64,000 nucleotides of DNA from Bacteroidetes bacterium GWF2_41_31 (lineage in GTDB: Bacteria; Bacteroidota; Bacteroidia; Bacteroidales; F082). The notes under the pieces were generated by a model. That model saw nothing but the letters and a program-made list of their open reading frames with translations, was not told the DNA's origin and searched no databases. The translations under genes were made by a program, and so were the position numbers. The stretch is from contig MEOL01000008.1 of the NCBI GenBank assembly GCA_001769215.1, forward strand, positions 62,001 through 126,000. The letters are read 5' to 3'. This document shows, piece by piece, positions 35,060 through 43,218 of the stretch (the first letter of the stretch is position 1; the number at the start of each line of letters is the position of its first letter).

Positions 35060-36013
35060 ATGAATGCAAATAGAGTGTCTTCACTTTTTGGAATAAAATA
35101 TCCTATTATTCAGGGTGGAATGATCTGGTGCAGTGGCTGGAGATTGGCTTCTGCTGTATGCAATGCCGGTGGTCTGGGTCTGATTGGTTCCGGATCAATG
35201 CGTCCTGAATTGCTCGAAGAACATATCATAAAGTGCAAGGCTGCGACAAACCAGCCTTTTGGGGTCAATGTTCCACTAATTTATCCTCAAACCGATGAGG
35301 TGATAGAAATCATTCTTCGTCATCAGGTGAGAATTGTATTTACCTCTGCCGGAAACCCTGAAAAATATACCTCCTTACTGAAAGAACATGGTATTACAGT
35401 GGCACATGTGGTAGCCAATACTAAATTTGCCCTAAAAGCAGAGACTGTAGGTGTTGATGCCATTGTAGCCGAAGGTTTTGAGGCCGGAGGGCACAATGGA
35501 ATTGAGGAAACCACCACGATGGTCTTAATTCCGCAACTGCGTCCACTACTTAAAAAACCTTTGATCGCGGCGGGTGGAATTTCTTCCGGGCCGGCCATGT
35601 ATGCGGCCATGGCCCTTGGTGCCGATGGGGTGCAGATCGGAAGTTTGTTTGCTTCATCCGTTGAGTCATCGGGTCACTGGCAATTTAAGCAGGCCATCCT
35701 GGATGCCGGTGATGGAGCTACCAGGCTGTTGATGAAAAAACTAATCCCTGTGCGCTTGCTTAAAAACGCGTTTTTTGATCAGGTGGTTCAAGCCGAAGGT
35801 CATGGGGCTACAGTTGAAGAATTAAAGAACCTACTAGGCAAAGGCAGAGCAAAAGCGGGTATGTTTTCCGGAGATATCGAAAATGGTGAGCTTGAAATAG
35901 GTCAGGTTTGTGCACTGATTCACCAAGAACGTTCAGCGGCAGAACTCATTGAAAACCTGATGAATGAATTTTATAAAACAGCCAACAAAATGAACAATGA
36001 ATGGCTTTTATAA
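35060..36013 (+). CDS. Nitronate monooxygenase / FabK-like FMN protein
   Basis: 317 residues from ATG 35060. A TIM-barrel flavoprotein: KYPIIQGGMIWCSGWRLASAVCNAGGLG at the N-terminus, IVAEGFEAGGHNG with the catalytic-type His, and ALGADGVQIGSLF for FMN phosphate binding. The family covers nitronate monooxygenases and enoyl-ACP reductase II (FabK). EGFEAGGHxG fits both, so the reaction is not decided. Next to an acyl-CoA dehydrogenase and ETF genes, a role on acyl thioesters is possible. Confidence 0.85.
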   Translation: MNANRVSSLFGIKYPIIQGGMIWCSGWRLASAVCNAGGLGLIGSGSMRPELLEEHIIKCKAATNQPFGVNVPLIYPQTDEVIEIILRHQVRIVFTSAGNPEKYTSLLKEHGITVAHVVANTKFALKAETVGVDAIVAEGFEAGGHNGIEETTTMVLIPQLRPLLKKPLIAAGGISSGPAMYAAMALGADGVQIGSLFASSVESSGHWQFKQAILDAGDGATRLLMKKLIPVRLLKNAFFDQVVQAEGHGATVEELKNLLGKGRAKAGMFSGDIENGELEIGQVCALIHQERSAAELIENLMNEFYKTANKMNNEWLL

Positions 36014-36081
36014 TTTAGAAGGGTTATTATGCTAATATTGTTTACATTCGTCAAATTACAGCAGTATAAATATTGATAAAA

Positions 36082-37221
36082 ATGAACTTTGAATTTACAG
36101 AAGAACAGTTGATGATTCAACAGGCTGCCCGCGATTTTGCCCAACGTGAATTGTTGCAGGATGTACTTGAACGGGATGAGAAAGCGACCTTTCCAACCGA
36201 ACACATAAAAAAACTTGGTGAATTGGGCTTCTTGGGCATGATGACAGATCCAAAATACGATGGCGGAGGAATGGATACAGTGTCATACATACTGGCAATG
36301 GAAGAAATTTCTAAAGTGGATGCTTCGGTGGCGGTAATCATGTCCATCAACAATTCACTGGTGTGTCATGGATTAGAGAAGTATGGCACCGAAGAGCAGA
36401 AGCAAAAGTTTCTCCGTCCACTTGCCCGGGGAGAAGTGATTGGAGCTTACTTGCTTTCGGAACCCGAGGCTGGCTCTGATGCAACACATCAGCATACCTC
36501 CGCGGTTGAACATGGCGATCATTATATCATCAATGGGACTAAAAACTGGATATCCAACGCCAATTCAGCTTCAACCTATGTAGTTATGGCACAAACCCAC
36601 CCCGAAAAGGGTCATAAAGGAATCAATGCTTTTATTGTTGAAAAAAATACTCCGGGCATTTCGCTCGGGCCCCATGAAGATAAAATGGGAATGCGCAGTT
36701 CCGACACCCATTCGGTGATGTTTAATGATGTAAAAGTGCCAAAGGAAAACCGCATTGGTGACGATGGTTTCGGGTTTAAATTTGCCATGAAAGTGCTCGA
36801 AGCGGGCCGCATGGGAATTGCAGCACAAGCGTTGGGTATTGCTTCCGGGGCTTTTGAACGAGCCGTTGCCTACTCCAAGGAAAGAAAAGCATTCGGCACC
36901 CAGATAGCCAACCACCAGGCTATCGCCTTTAAACTGGCTGATATGGCTGTAAAGATCGAAAATGCTCGCAACTTGTGCTTGAAGGCAGCCTGGCTTAAGG
37001 ACAATGGCAAGTCGTATACACTCGCCGGCTCAATGGCCAAGCTGTATGCTGCCGACATAGCCATGGAGGTTACCACCGAAGCCGTTCAGATACATGGAGG
37101 TTATGGATATGTAAAGGAATACCATGTAGAAAGGTTGATGCGAGAGGCCAAGCTAACGCAGATCTATGAAGGCACCTCTGAAGTGCAAAAGATCGTGATA
37201 TCAAGGGCGGTACTACGGTAG
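36082..37221 (+). CDS. Short-chain acyl-CoA dehydrogenase, butyryl-CoA type
   Basis: 379 residues from ATG 36082. FAD contacts AYLLSEPEAGSDA (122-134) and NWISNA (155-160), the RKAFGTQIANHQAI helix, AVQIHGGYGYVKEY and catalytic Glu363 in IYEGTSEVQKIVI define the family. Glu in this late position is usual for short- and medium-chain enzymes. It oxidises acyl-CoA to enoyl-CoA, or the reverse in butyrate formation, using ETF, encoded 1.4 kb downstream. A palindrome begins 6 bp after the stop. Confidence 0.93.
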   Translation: MNFEFTEEQLMIQQAARDFAQRELLQDVLERDEKATFPTEHIKKLGELGFLGMMTDPKYDGGGMDTVSYILAMEEISKVDASVAVIMSINNSLVCHGLEKYGTEEQKQKFLRPLARGEVIGAYLLSEPEAGSDATHQHTSAVEHGDHYIINGTKNWISNANSASTYVVMAQTHPEKGHKGINAFIVEKNTPGISLGPHEDKMGMRSSDTHSVMFNDVKVPKENRIGDDGFGFKFAMKVLEAGRMGIAAQALGIASGAFERAVAYSKERKAFGTQIANHQAIAFKLADMAVKIENARNLCLKAAWLKDNGKSYTLAGSMAKLYAADIAMEVTTEAVQIHGGYGYVKEYHVERLMREAKLTQIYEGTSEVQKIVISRAVLR

Positions 37222-37227
37222 TAAAGC

Positions 37228-37255
37228 GTAAAGCGAATTCATGAATTCGCTTTAC
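37228..37255. repeat. REP-like palindrome, copy 1 (TTCATGAA centre)
   Basis: Perfect palindrome with 14-bp arms GTAAAGCGAATTCA, meeting in TTCATGAA. It lies 6 bp after the acyl-CoA dehydrogenase stop and 5 bp before the end of the transposase gene. A further half-repeat (GCGTAAAGCG at 37226-37235 and its complement at 37264-37273) surrounds it. Confidence 0.85.
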
Positions 37256-37260
37256 TGCCA

Positions 37261-37851
37261 CTACGCTTTACGCTGACTACCCCTACAACCACTCTCCTTC
37301 TTCCAGTTACGTGGATTATCCTGGATGTATCGCTTTATCCGTTGAAACTCACCATCATCTTTGATCACATGATCGTAATAATCGCGTTGCCATGTTTTGG
37401 TCCCGGGTGTGTTGTAGAGGATGTTGATTTGCTTAGAAGTTTGCATTTTCAACTTGCCTATGACTTTGAAAAGCAGCATTTTTCTACGAAGTTTAATGTA
37501 TTCCTGAAGGTCTGTTTTTGGAGAATGTATATACGATTCATGAATCGTATATACGTTTGAAACCCCGTTATCAAAGTCATACGCACCTAGTGTGATGATA
37601 CAATGAATGTGATCGGGCATCACCACCCATTCGTCCAGAATGATGCGTTTGTGATAGGTTGGTATTTCTTTAATATATTCATATACGATCTTGCCGGCAT
37701 CAGACAATATCATGATGCCATTTTCAATTTTACCTAAAATGGTCAATCTATCCTGAATATTTACCGTAATATAATACGAGCCTGGTGAGGAATAATCCCA
37801 AAACTGCAATCTGTTGGATTCAATGCGGTATTTGTTAAGGTATAGGGTCAT
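37261..37851 (-). CDS. REP-associated tyrosine transposase (RAYT)
   Basis: 196 residues of the Y1/HUH transposase fold. The metal-binding HUH motif is MPDHIHCIITL (His81, His83). The catalytic Tyr lies in TWQRDYYDHVI (Tyr158 or 159), and GEFQRIKRYIQDNPRNW is the usual end of this group. RAYTs are single-domesticated transposases thought to spread REP palindromes. Here palindromes of one design sit before, behind and inside the gene; the internal one encodes residues 100-109 in the loop between HUH and Tyr. The gene interrupts an acyl-CoA dehydrogenase/ETF neighbourhood. No target duplication was recognised. Confidence 0.9.
   Translation of the reverse strand: MTLYLNKYRIESNRLQFWDYSSPGSYYITVNIQDRLTILGKIENGIMILSDAGKIVYEYIKEIPTYHKRIILDEWVVMPDHIHCIITLGAYDFDNGVSNVYTIHESYIHSPKTDLQEYIKLRRKMLLFKVIGKLKMQTSKQINILYNTPGTKTWQRDYYDHVIKDDGEFQRIKRYIQDNPRNWKKESGCRGSQRKA
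37527..37554. repeat. REP-like palindrome, copy 2, inside the RAYT gene
   Basis: Perfect palindrome with 14-bp arms GTATATACGATTCA. It is in frame, stop-free, and supplies residues VYTIHESYIH of the transposase. Thirteen of its 14 arm bases match the corresponding arm bases of copy 3. Confidence 0.9.
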
Positions 37852-37887
37852 GGGATAGGTTATAATAGGTTAAAGGTAGAAAAAAAC

Positions 37888-37925
37888 AAGTAGTATATCC
37901 GATTCATGAATCGGATATACTACTT
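37888..37925. repeat. REP-like palindrome, copy 3
   Basis: Perfect 38-bp palindrome with 19-bp arms AAGTAGTATATCCGATTCA. It lies 37 bp upstream of the transposase start and overlaps the -7 element of the DUF2179 gene on the other side. Confidence 0.92.
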
Positions 37926-37928
37926 TTG
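37921..37928 (+). promoter_or_regulatory. -7 element of the DUF2179 gene, overlapping a palindrome
   Basis: TACTTTTG followed by CC fits TAnnTTTG, 31 bp before the ATG at 37959. Its first five bases are the last five of palindrome copy 3. Confidence 0.5.
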
Positions 37929-37958
37929 CCTGATGTTAAAACTTTAAAAACTACTTAA

Positions 37959-38558
37959 ATGGTTGCACCTGAATGGATTAGTATTGACATATTTAACTGG
38001 GTCGTCTTGCCCTTGCTCATTGCCATTGCCCGCATCCTGGATGTTTCGGTTGGAACAGTAAGGCTGATCTTTGTTTCGCGCGGATACAAGTACCTGGCTC
38101 CTCTGCTTGGTTTTGTGGAGGTGATCATTTGGTTGTTGGCCATCGGACAGATAATGCAACAACTCGATAATTTTATGTCCTATATAGGCTATGGTGCCGG
38201 GTTCGCCATGGGGAATTATATTGGAATTATTTTGGTGGAAAAAATGTCCATTGGGACAGTACTTATCCGCGTTTTACCCAAATTCGATACTTCCAACCTG
38301 ATAAAGCATTTGCGTGAAGCCAACTTTGGAGTGACCAGTGTAAACGCCGAAGGTAAAAATGGACCAATCAAGATGTTATTCAGTATTGTGAAGAGGAAGG
38401 ATTTGGATGGAGCCCTTCAAATCATAAATACGCATAATCCCAACGCTTTTTATACCATAGAAGAGGTGCAAAAGGTCAACGAGGGACATTTTGGAGCCTC
38501 CACCAGAAAGAGCTTTTTCTTTGGCGGTATTTTCGGCTCCAGCCAGATGAGGAAATAG
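37959..38558 (+). CDS. DUF2179/DUF5698 membrane protein (UPF0316)
   Basis: 199 residues. Three N-terminal membrane helices (WVVLPLLIAIARILDVSVG, YLAPLLGFVEVIIWLLAIGQ, GYGAGFAMGNYIGIILVEK) and a C-terminal soluble DUF2179 domain (VLPKFDTSNLIKHLREANFGVT, FYTIEEVQKVNEGHF). DVSVGTVRLIFVSRG is the family signature. Function unknown; related domains in YitT proteins bind small ligands. Palindromes lie directly before its promoter and across its stop codon. Confidence 0.88.
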   Translation: MVAPEWISIDIFNWVVLPLLIAIARILDVSVGTVRLIFVSRGYKYLAPLLGFVEVIIWLLAIGQIMQQLDNFMSYIGYGAGFAMGNYIGIILVEKMSIGTVLIRVLPKFDTSNLIKHLREANFGVTSVNAEGKNGPIKMLFSIVKRKDLDGALQIINTHNPNAFYTIEEVQKVNEGHFGASTRKSFFFGGIFGSSQMRK

Positions 38559-38589
38559 TTAATCCGATTCATGAACCAGATTAACTATT
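38554..38589. repeat. REP-like palindrome, copy 4 (imperfect)
   Basis: Outer arms AATAGTTAATC and complement are perfect (11 bp), the centre TTCATGAA is kept, and the three bases between (CGA versus CCA) mispair. It starts inside the DUF2179 stop codon region and is followed by a run of T (about 38595), so it may also end transcription. Confidence 0.7.
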
Positions 38590-38665
38590 ATTAAAGATTT
38601 TTTACGAAATTTGTTGCTTTCCAAAAAGAATAGCCAAAAATAGAATTCATTAATTAGTGTAGAAT

Positions 38666-39403
38666 ATGAAAATATTGGTTTTAATAAGTAACGTGCCTGA
38701 CACCACCACAAAAATCAGGTTCAAATCTGATAACACCGCGTTTGATGATGCAGGTGTTCAGTGGATTATTAATCCATGGGATGAGCTGGCCCTCACCCGT
38801 GCCGTTGAATTGAAAGAAACGGGAGGGGTTTCACTCATAACAGTGGCCAACGTGGGCAATGCTTCTACGGAACCAACTTTAAGAAAAGCATTGGCTGTAG
38901 GTGCTGATGACGCCATCAGGATTGATGTGGAGGCAAGAGATGCCTTCGAAGTGGCCACACAACTGGCTTCGGTTGCCAAGGACTATGACTTGATCATGGC
39001 CGGAATTGAAGCATCTGACTACAATGGCTCTGCCGTAGGAGGCATGTTGGCCGAATTGCTGGATATTGCTTCAGTGTCGTCCGTTTCAGGCATTAACATC
39101 GAAAATGGTCAGCTATTATTTAACCGGGAAATAGATGGTGGTTCGCAAGTACTTTCTGTTACTACACCCGTGGTGGCCATCGTACAAAAAGGGATCGCCA
39201 AAGAACCCCGTATACCGGCCATGCGTGGCATTATGATGGCACGCAAAAAAGAACTCAAAGTTACTGCCCCTGTTTCAGCGGAGGACAGAACCTCTTTTGT
39301 CAGGTTTGAACTTCCTCCAAAAAAAGCAGCTTGTAAAATGGTTGCCGAGGACAATGCCAAAGAGTTGGTCAGGCTGCTGCACGAAGAAGCCAAAGTGTTA
39401 TAG
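38666..39403 (+). CDS. etfB: Electron transfer flavoprotein beta subunit
   Basis: 245 residues. KILVLISNVPDTTTKIRF at the start, VQWIINPWDELALTRAVELKE, ALAVGADDAIRI, DLIMAGIEASDYNGSAVGGMLAELL and the ETF-beta signature around IPAMRGIMMARKKELKV are all present. With EtfA it carries electrons between acyl-CoA dehydrogenase and a membrane quinone reductase or other partner. It is the first gene of the etfBA pair, 24 bp before etfA. Confidence 0.95.
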   Translation: MKILVLISNVPDTTTKIRFKSDNTAFDDAGVQWIINPWDELALTRAVELKETGGVSLITVANVGNASTEPTLRKALAVGADDAIRIDVEARDAFEVATQLASVAKDYDLIMAGIEASDYNGSAVGGMLAELLDIASVSSVSGINIENGQLLFNREIDGGSQVLSVTTPVVAIVQKGIAKEPRIPAMRGIMMARKKELKVTAPVSAEDRTSFVRFELPPKKAACKMVAEDNAKELVRLLHEEAKVL

Positions 39404-39427
39404 TCATTCATTAAATAAATTGAAATC

Positions 39428-40396
39428 ATGTCAATATTAGTATATACCGAAAACTGGGATGGCAAGTTTAAGAAATTCAGCTTCGAACTGGTTTCGTATG
39501 CAGCTTCCATAGCCAAACAAACCGGATCAACTGTTACAGCACTTTCCATTGGCAATGTAACCGATAGCGAACTACAAAAGCTGAGCAATTACGGAACCAA
39601 TAAAGTGCTTAAAATAACCGATGACCGTTTTAACTCGTTGGACAACAAAGCCATGTCGAAGGCGATTGTAGCTGCTGCCAAAGCCGAAGGAGCGAAAATG
39701 ATTATTCTGGCACACAACAACCTGGGAAAAGCCCTGGCTCCCAGGGTTGCCGTCAGGCTACAGGCAGGACTTGAGACAGGTGTAGTTGCTCTACCCGTTT
39801 CATTCGATCCATTTATCGTGAAGAAAAAAGTATTCACAGGGAAGGCTTTCGCGGAGGTAAAAATAAATGCCAATATTAAAGTCATCACCCTGGCGCAAAA
39901 CTCTTTTGAACCTGTAGAATTACGCCACAGCGAAACCATCGAAGCATTTAACCCACAGATGGCCGACAGCGATTTTACCACCACCGTAAAAGAAACCAAC
40001 AAGGTGACAGGCAAAGTTTTATTAACAGATGCAGAGATTGTGGTGTCAGGTGGTCGCGGAATGAAAAGTGGCGACAACTGGGGCGGCCTGGAGGAGATGG
40101 CAGATCTATTAAGCGCGGGGATGGCCTGTTCGCGTCCGGTAAGTGACGAAGGATGGCGTTCGCATACAGAACATGTTGGGCAGACCGGGAAAATTATTGC
40201 TCCCAATTTATACATGGCGTTTGGAATCTCTGGTGCCATCCAGCATTTGGGCGGTGTTAGTTCTTCAAAAGTAATTGTGGCTGTGAATAAAGACAAAGAA
40301 GCCCCGATTTTTGAAGTTGCCGATTATGGTATTGTGGGTGATGTGTTCATGGTAATTCCACAAATGATCGAAGCCATCAAGGAAATGAAATCGTAG
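39428..40396 (+). CDS. etfA: Electron transfer flavoprotein alpha subunit
   Basis: 322 residues. The FAD-binding C-terminal half is typical: VVSGGRGMKSGDNWGGLEEM, ACSRPVSDEGWRSHTEHVGQTG, PNLYMAFGISGAIQHLGG and a late ADYGIVGDVFMVIPQM. The N-terminal half is the ETF domain shared with EtfB. It ends just before a clear terminator. The acyl-CoA dehydrogenase upstream is the natural electron donor. Confidence 0.95.
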   Translation: MSILVYTENWDGKFKKFSFELVSYAASIAKQTGSTVTALSIGNVTDSELQKLSNYGTNKVLKITDDRFNSLDNKAMSKAIVAAAKAEGAKMIILAHNNLGKALAPRVAVRLQAGLETGVVALPVSFDPFIVKKKVFTGKAFAEVKINANIKVITLAQNSFEPVELRHSETIEAFNPQMADSDFTTTVKETNKVTGKVLLTDAEIVVSGGRGMKSGDNWGGLEEMADLLSAGMACSRPVSDEGWRSHTEHVGQTGKIIAPNLYMAFGISGAIQHLGGVSSSKVIVAVNKDKEAPIFEVADYGIVGDVFMVIPQMIEAIKEMKS

Positions 40397-40418
40397 TGTT
40401 TTCTGTTTGAAAAGTCAG

Positions 40419-40450
40419 CCCCGGCTAGTTAATTTTGGCCGGGGTTTTTT
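40419..40450 (+). terminator. Rho-independent terminator of etfBA
   Basis: CCCCGGC and GCCGGGG form a 7-bp GC stem around a 12-base loop, followed by TTTTTT. It starts 23 bp after the etfA stop and overlaps nothing else. The convergent lipoprotein gene ends 3 bp beyond it. Confidence 0.9.
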
Positions 40451-40452
40451 GG

Positions 40453-40929
40453 TCAATTGTATACATGCAACAGGTTTCCATCGTACACCGCGTAATATTC
40501 GATAAGCGGATACCGTCCTTCTCCCTGAAACAGGCTACCATCATTCATCAAATACAGGTTATTGGTACAGGTATCCATGGCAAATGGATAATATTCACCA
40601 ACCACCAGTTTACCACAATTTCTTCCCTGGTTATCACAACATTTAAATGGATCGTTTGGGGGTTGCCGTTCATAGGCCTTAAACTCATTTAATTCCTGCC
40701 GATATACAATCACTCCCCGGCTGGCTGATGGAATCACCATCCCCGGAACTTCATCCAGATAAAGCCACCCTCCCACCGTATTTAATTCCTGAAAAATAGT
40801 CGAATTGGGGTCGAGGGTCAGGTTAATGACAACATGTGGGATGTTGGGGTTCACATTGCTTTTGTTGCAGGCAAACAATCCAACTATCAACAACAGAATG
40901 AATAACAGCCCTTTTGTGTATTTGATCAT
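40453..40929 (-). CDS. Lipoprotein with degenerate Rieske-like fold
   Basis: 158 residues from ATG 40927-40929, which gives a lipoprotein signal LLFILLLIVGLFAC. The mature part (VVINLTLDPN, GGWLYLDEVPGMVIPSASRGVIVYRQ, FKAYERQPPNDP) resembles Bacteroidota lipoproteins usually filed as nitrite-reductase/ring-hydroxylating ferredoxin-like. The paired C-x-H ligands of a true Rieske cluster are missing; there are Cys residues in KCCDNQGRNCG and DTCTN but no matching His. It is unlikely to hold a 2Fe2S centre. Function unknown. Confidence 0.75.
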   Translation of the reverse strand: MIKYTKGLLFILLLIVGLFACNKSNVNPNIPHVVINLTLDPNSTIFQELNTVGGWLYLDEVPGMVIPSASRGVIVYRQELNEFKAYERQPPNDPFKCCDNQGRNCGKLVVGEYYPFAMDTCTNNLYLMNDGSLFQGEGRYPLIEYYAVYDGNLLHVYN

Positions 40930-41004
40930 GGAACGGTAGTTTGAAAACTTAAACGAATTTACAGGTTTTTTATTTTGCATGCATGAGGATTCGATGCAAC
41001 CTGT

Positions 41005-41012
41005 TACCTTTG
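41005..41012 (+). promoter_or_regulatory. -7 element of a short-leader lipoprotein gene
   Basis: TACCTTTG followed by CA fits TAnnTTTG. It ends only 9 bases before the ATG at 41021, so the transcript would be nearly leaderless. Confidence 0.4.
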
Positions 41013-41020
41013 CAGTGAAG

Positions 41021-41323
41021 ATGAAAATACCCGGATGCCATCGGTTGATTGTGATGTTGCTTTTAGCTGGCAGCATGTTGATGTGTGAGAGTTGTATTTT
41101 TGGCAGACGCGAGAGCAAGCAGGTGAGGCAGGCGGATAAGGCAACCGATGAGATGGCCAAAGAAAATCAGGCCGAATTCAACAAGGCGCTTAAACACCAC
41201 ATGGACAGTCAAAGCGAGCAAACCAAAAAACAAATGAAGAAAATGAAAAGGCTACAGAAAAAGCAAAACAAAGTCAGGAAACGTTCGTTGTGGGACCGGA
41301 TCTTTCGCAATAAATGTCCTTGA
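41021..41323 (+). CDS. Small lipoprotein with basic coiled tail
   Basis: 100 residues. Signal LIVMLLLAGSMLMCESC with a Cys at ~27, then a charged helical region (NQAEFNKALKHHMDSQSEQ, TKKQMKKMKRLQKKQNKV) and a C-terminal KRSLWDRIFRNK. Similar short, Lys-rich lipoproteins occur in many Bacteroidota. The QSEQTKKQMKK segment suggests a coiled structure or binding to acidic polymers. Function unknown. Confidence 0.65.
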   Translation: MKIPGCHRLIVMLLLAGSMLMCESCIFGRRESKQVRQADKATDEMAKENQAEFNKALKHHMDSQSEQTKKQMKKMKRLQKKQNKVRKRSLWDRIFRNKCP

Positions 41324-41358
41324 GCCGTTCAGAAGCATAACCTGTTGGTAATCTGACA

Positions 41359-42114
41359 TCAAATCCCCAATTGTTCCTTAAGTTCCTTCACCCTTGATTT
41401 ACTTACATTTACCTTGCTCTTGTCTTTCATGATGATCAGGTAGCTGTCTTTGCCATATTTCTCCATCTTTTCGATTAAATTGATGTTGATGATATGGCTG
41501 CGGTGCACACGCACGAAGATATCTTCCGGAAGGCATTTTTCGATAAAGTTCATGGTATCGTACTTCAAAAACTTTCCTTTTTCGTTATGGATTTCAACGT
41601 AATCGTCCTGGGCTTCAACACGGATGATGGTGTCCACCGGAATGACGTCAATTTTGTTTCCGGTTTTAACAAACAAACGTTCCACTTTTGCCGTACTGGT
41701 TTCTTTGGCTTGTTGGGAAAGTTGTTGCAATTTGGCAGCACCTGGTTGTTTATTTTGAACCCGGTAAAGCACTTTCTCGATGGCTTCGTTAAACCGCGCT
41801 TTCGAGAATGGTTTCATCAGGTAATCCACGGCACTGAGTTCGAATGCTTTAATGGCAAACTGATCATAAGCAGTTGTAAAAACGATTTCAGGCATTTCAT
41901 CAAGCAATTCAAGCATTTCGAAGCCGGTTAATTTTGGCATCTGGATGTCGAGGAAAACCAGATCAGGCTTGGTTTCATTGATGGTCTTTACTCCGGTAAA
42001 CCCGTCAGCACATTCGCCAATTAGCTCAATATGCTCGTTGTCCTTTAGATAGGCTTTAACCAGGTCGCGGGCAGGTTCTTCATCTTCGATAATCAATGTG
42101 CGCAGTTTATTCAT
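41359..42114 (-). CDS. LytTR-family response regulator
   Basis: 251 residues. The receiver has IEDEEPA (9-15), LVFLDIQMPKLTG with the phosphoacceptor Asp, and YLMKPFSKARF with the Lys. The C-terminal LytTR DNA-binding domain reads VDTIIRVEAQDDYVEIH, then FVRVHRSHIININLIEKM and VNVSKSRVKELKEQL. It overlaps the kinase gene by 8 bp. The LiaF-like gene upstream of the kinase is a plausible functional partner. Confidence 0.95.
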   Translation of the reverse strand: MNKLRTLIIEDEEPARDLVKAYLKDNEHIELIGECADGFTGVKTINETKPDLVFLDIQMPKLTGFEMLELLDEMPEIVFTTAYDQFAIKAFELSAVDYLMKPFSKARFNEAIEKVLYRVQNKQPGAAKLQQLSQQAKETSTAKVERLFVKTGNKIDVIPVDTIIRVEAQDDYVEIHNEKGKFLKYDTMNFIEKCLPEDIFVRVHRSHIININLIEKMEKYGKDSYLIIMKDKSKVNVSKSRVKELKEQLGI

Positions 42115-43168
42115 GGCTTTGCGATTTTGGAAGTTTAATAAGGGCTCTGAAGATCATTTTCTCCGCTTTAATTTCAAGCAAATCCTGGCGGTGATAAATC
42201 AATTGAAGCCGTTTTTTAATATTGGACAACCCAATGCCTTCGCCGGCTTTTTTTATTGCATCAGGGTCGTATTCATTGCTGATTTCAATCATGACAAATC
42301 CATCTTTTTCAGAACATTTTAGTTCTACCAACACTTCTTCAGTACTGTGATAAACGCCATGTTTAATGGCATTTTCGATAAGAGGCTGCAGTATCATGTT
42401 GGGGATTTGTTGTCCAAGACATTTTTCAGGGATGTCCGTGGTGAATTTTAGCCGCTTTCCAAACCTGATTTTTTCAATGTCCAGGTAGCGCTGCAAGTTT
42501 TCAAACTCCTGCTTGAGGCTTGCCTTTTCAGTTTTATCGTGACTGAGCGAATACCGGAGAAAATCAGAAAGTTTGATCACCATCTCTTGTGCCTTTCCGG
42601 GGTTGGTGATGGTAAGTGAACTGATAGAATTGAGGCTATTAAATAAAAAGTGAGGATTGATTTGTGATTTTAGTGCATTCAACTCAGCCTGTTGTACCAG
42701 GTTTTGAAGCTGTCCTTCAATTTTCAATTTCTCCTGAAGGTCTTCATAATAAAGCATTACATAATAATACATGATGAAAAGCAGGTAGTAAAAAACTCCC
42801 ATAATGACTCGCCATGGCAGGCTGTCGTTTAAAAATTGATGGTAGGTGGCTGAGCCGGAAAAAGTGTTGGTGAGCAGCAACCACGATCCGCCAATCCAGG
42901 CTGAAACAATGATAACGGCCACCACCAGGTGATTCACCAGCATATCGAACACCGAACTGGTTTCTTTCAGGTTAAACCTGATAACATACCAAAGATTATA
43001 TCCCACCAAAGCAAACAGGGAGTTGAAAACCAGAGAGTCGACAATGCTGATTTTCCAGTTTACCTCATAAAAATAAAAGATGATGAACGTTTGCAACAAC
43101 ATAATGCTAAGCCAGGCAATTAAATAGGCAATTAAGTAATTCCGGTTTTTTGAGAGGGGATTTAGCAT
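42107..43168 (-). CDS. LytS/YehU-type sensor histidine kinase
   Basis: 353 residues. Four membrane helices in residues ~10-145, a short coiled linker, the His_kinase motif LKSQINPHFLFNSLNSISSL with the phosphorylated His, and a HATPase region (QIPNMILQPLIENAIKHGVYH, EGIGLSNIKKRLQLIY). There is no large sensor domain, so it probably senses within the membrane or through another protein. It pairs with the LytTR regulator. Confidence 0.94.
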   Translation of the reverse strand: MLNPLSKNRNYLIAYLIAWLSIMLLQTFIIFYFYEVNWKISIVDSLVFNSLFALVGYNLWYVIRFNLKETSSVFDMLVNHLVVAVIIVSAWIGGSWLLLTNTFSGSATYHQFLNDSLPWRVIMGVFYYLLFIMYYYVMLYYEDLQEKLKIEGQLQNLVQQAELNALKSQINPHFLFNSLNSISSLTITNPGKAQEMVIKLSDFLRYSLSHDKTEKASLKQEFENLQRYLDIEKIRFGKRLKFTTDIPEKCLGQQIPNMILQPLIENAIKHGVYHSTEEVLVELKCSEKDGFVMIEISNEYDPDAIKKAGEGIGLSNIKKRLQLIYHRQDLLEIKAEKMIFRALIKLPKSQSHE

Positions 43169-43218
43169 AACATCTGGTTACATGAATAGTTCGATTGATC
43201 GACCATAATGGATGAGGG

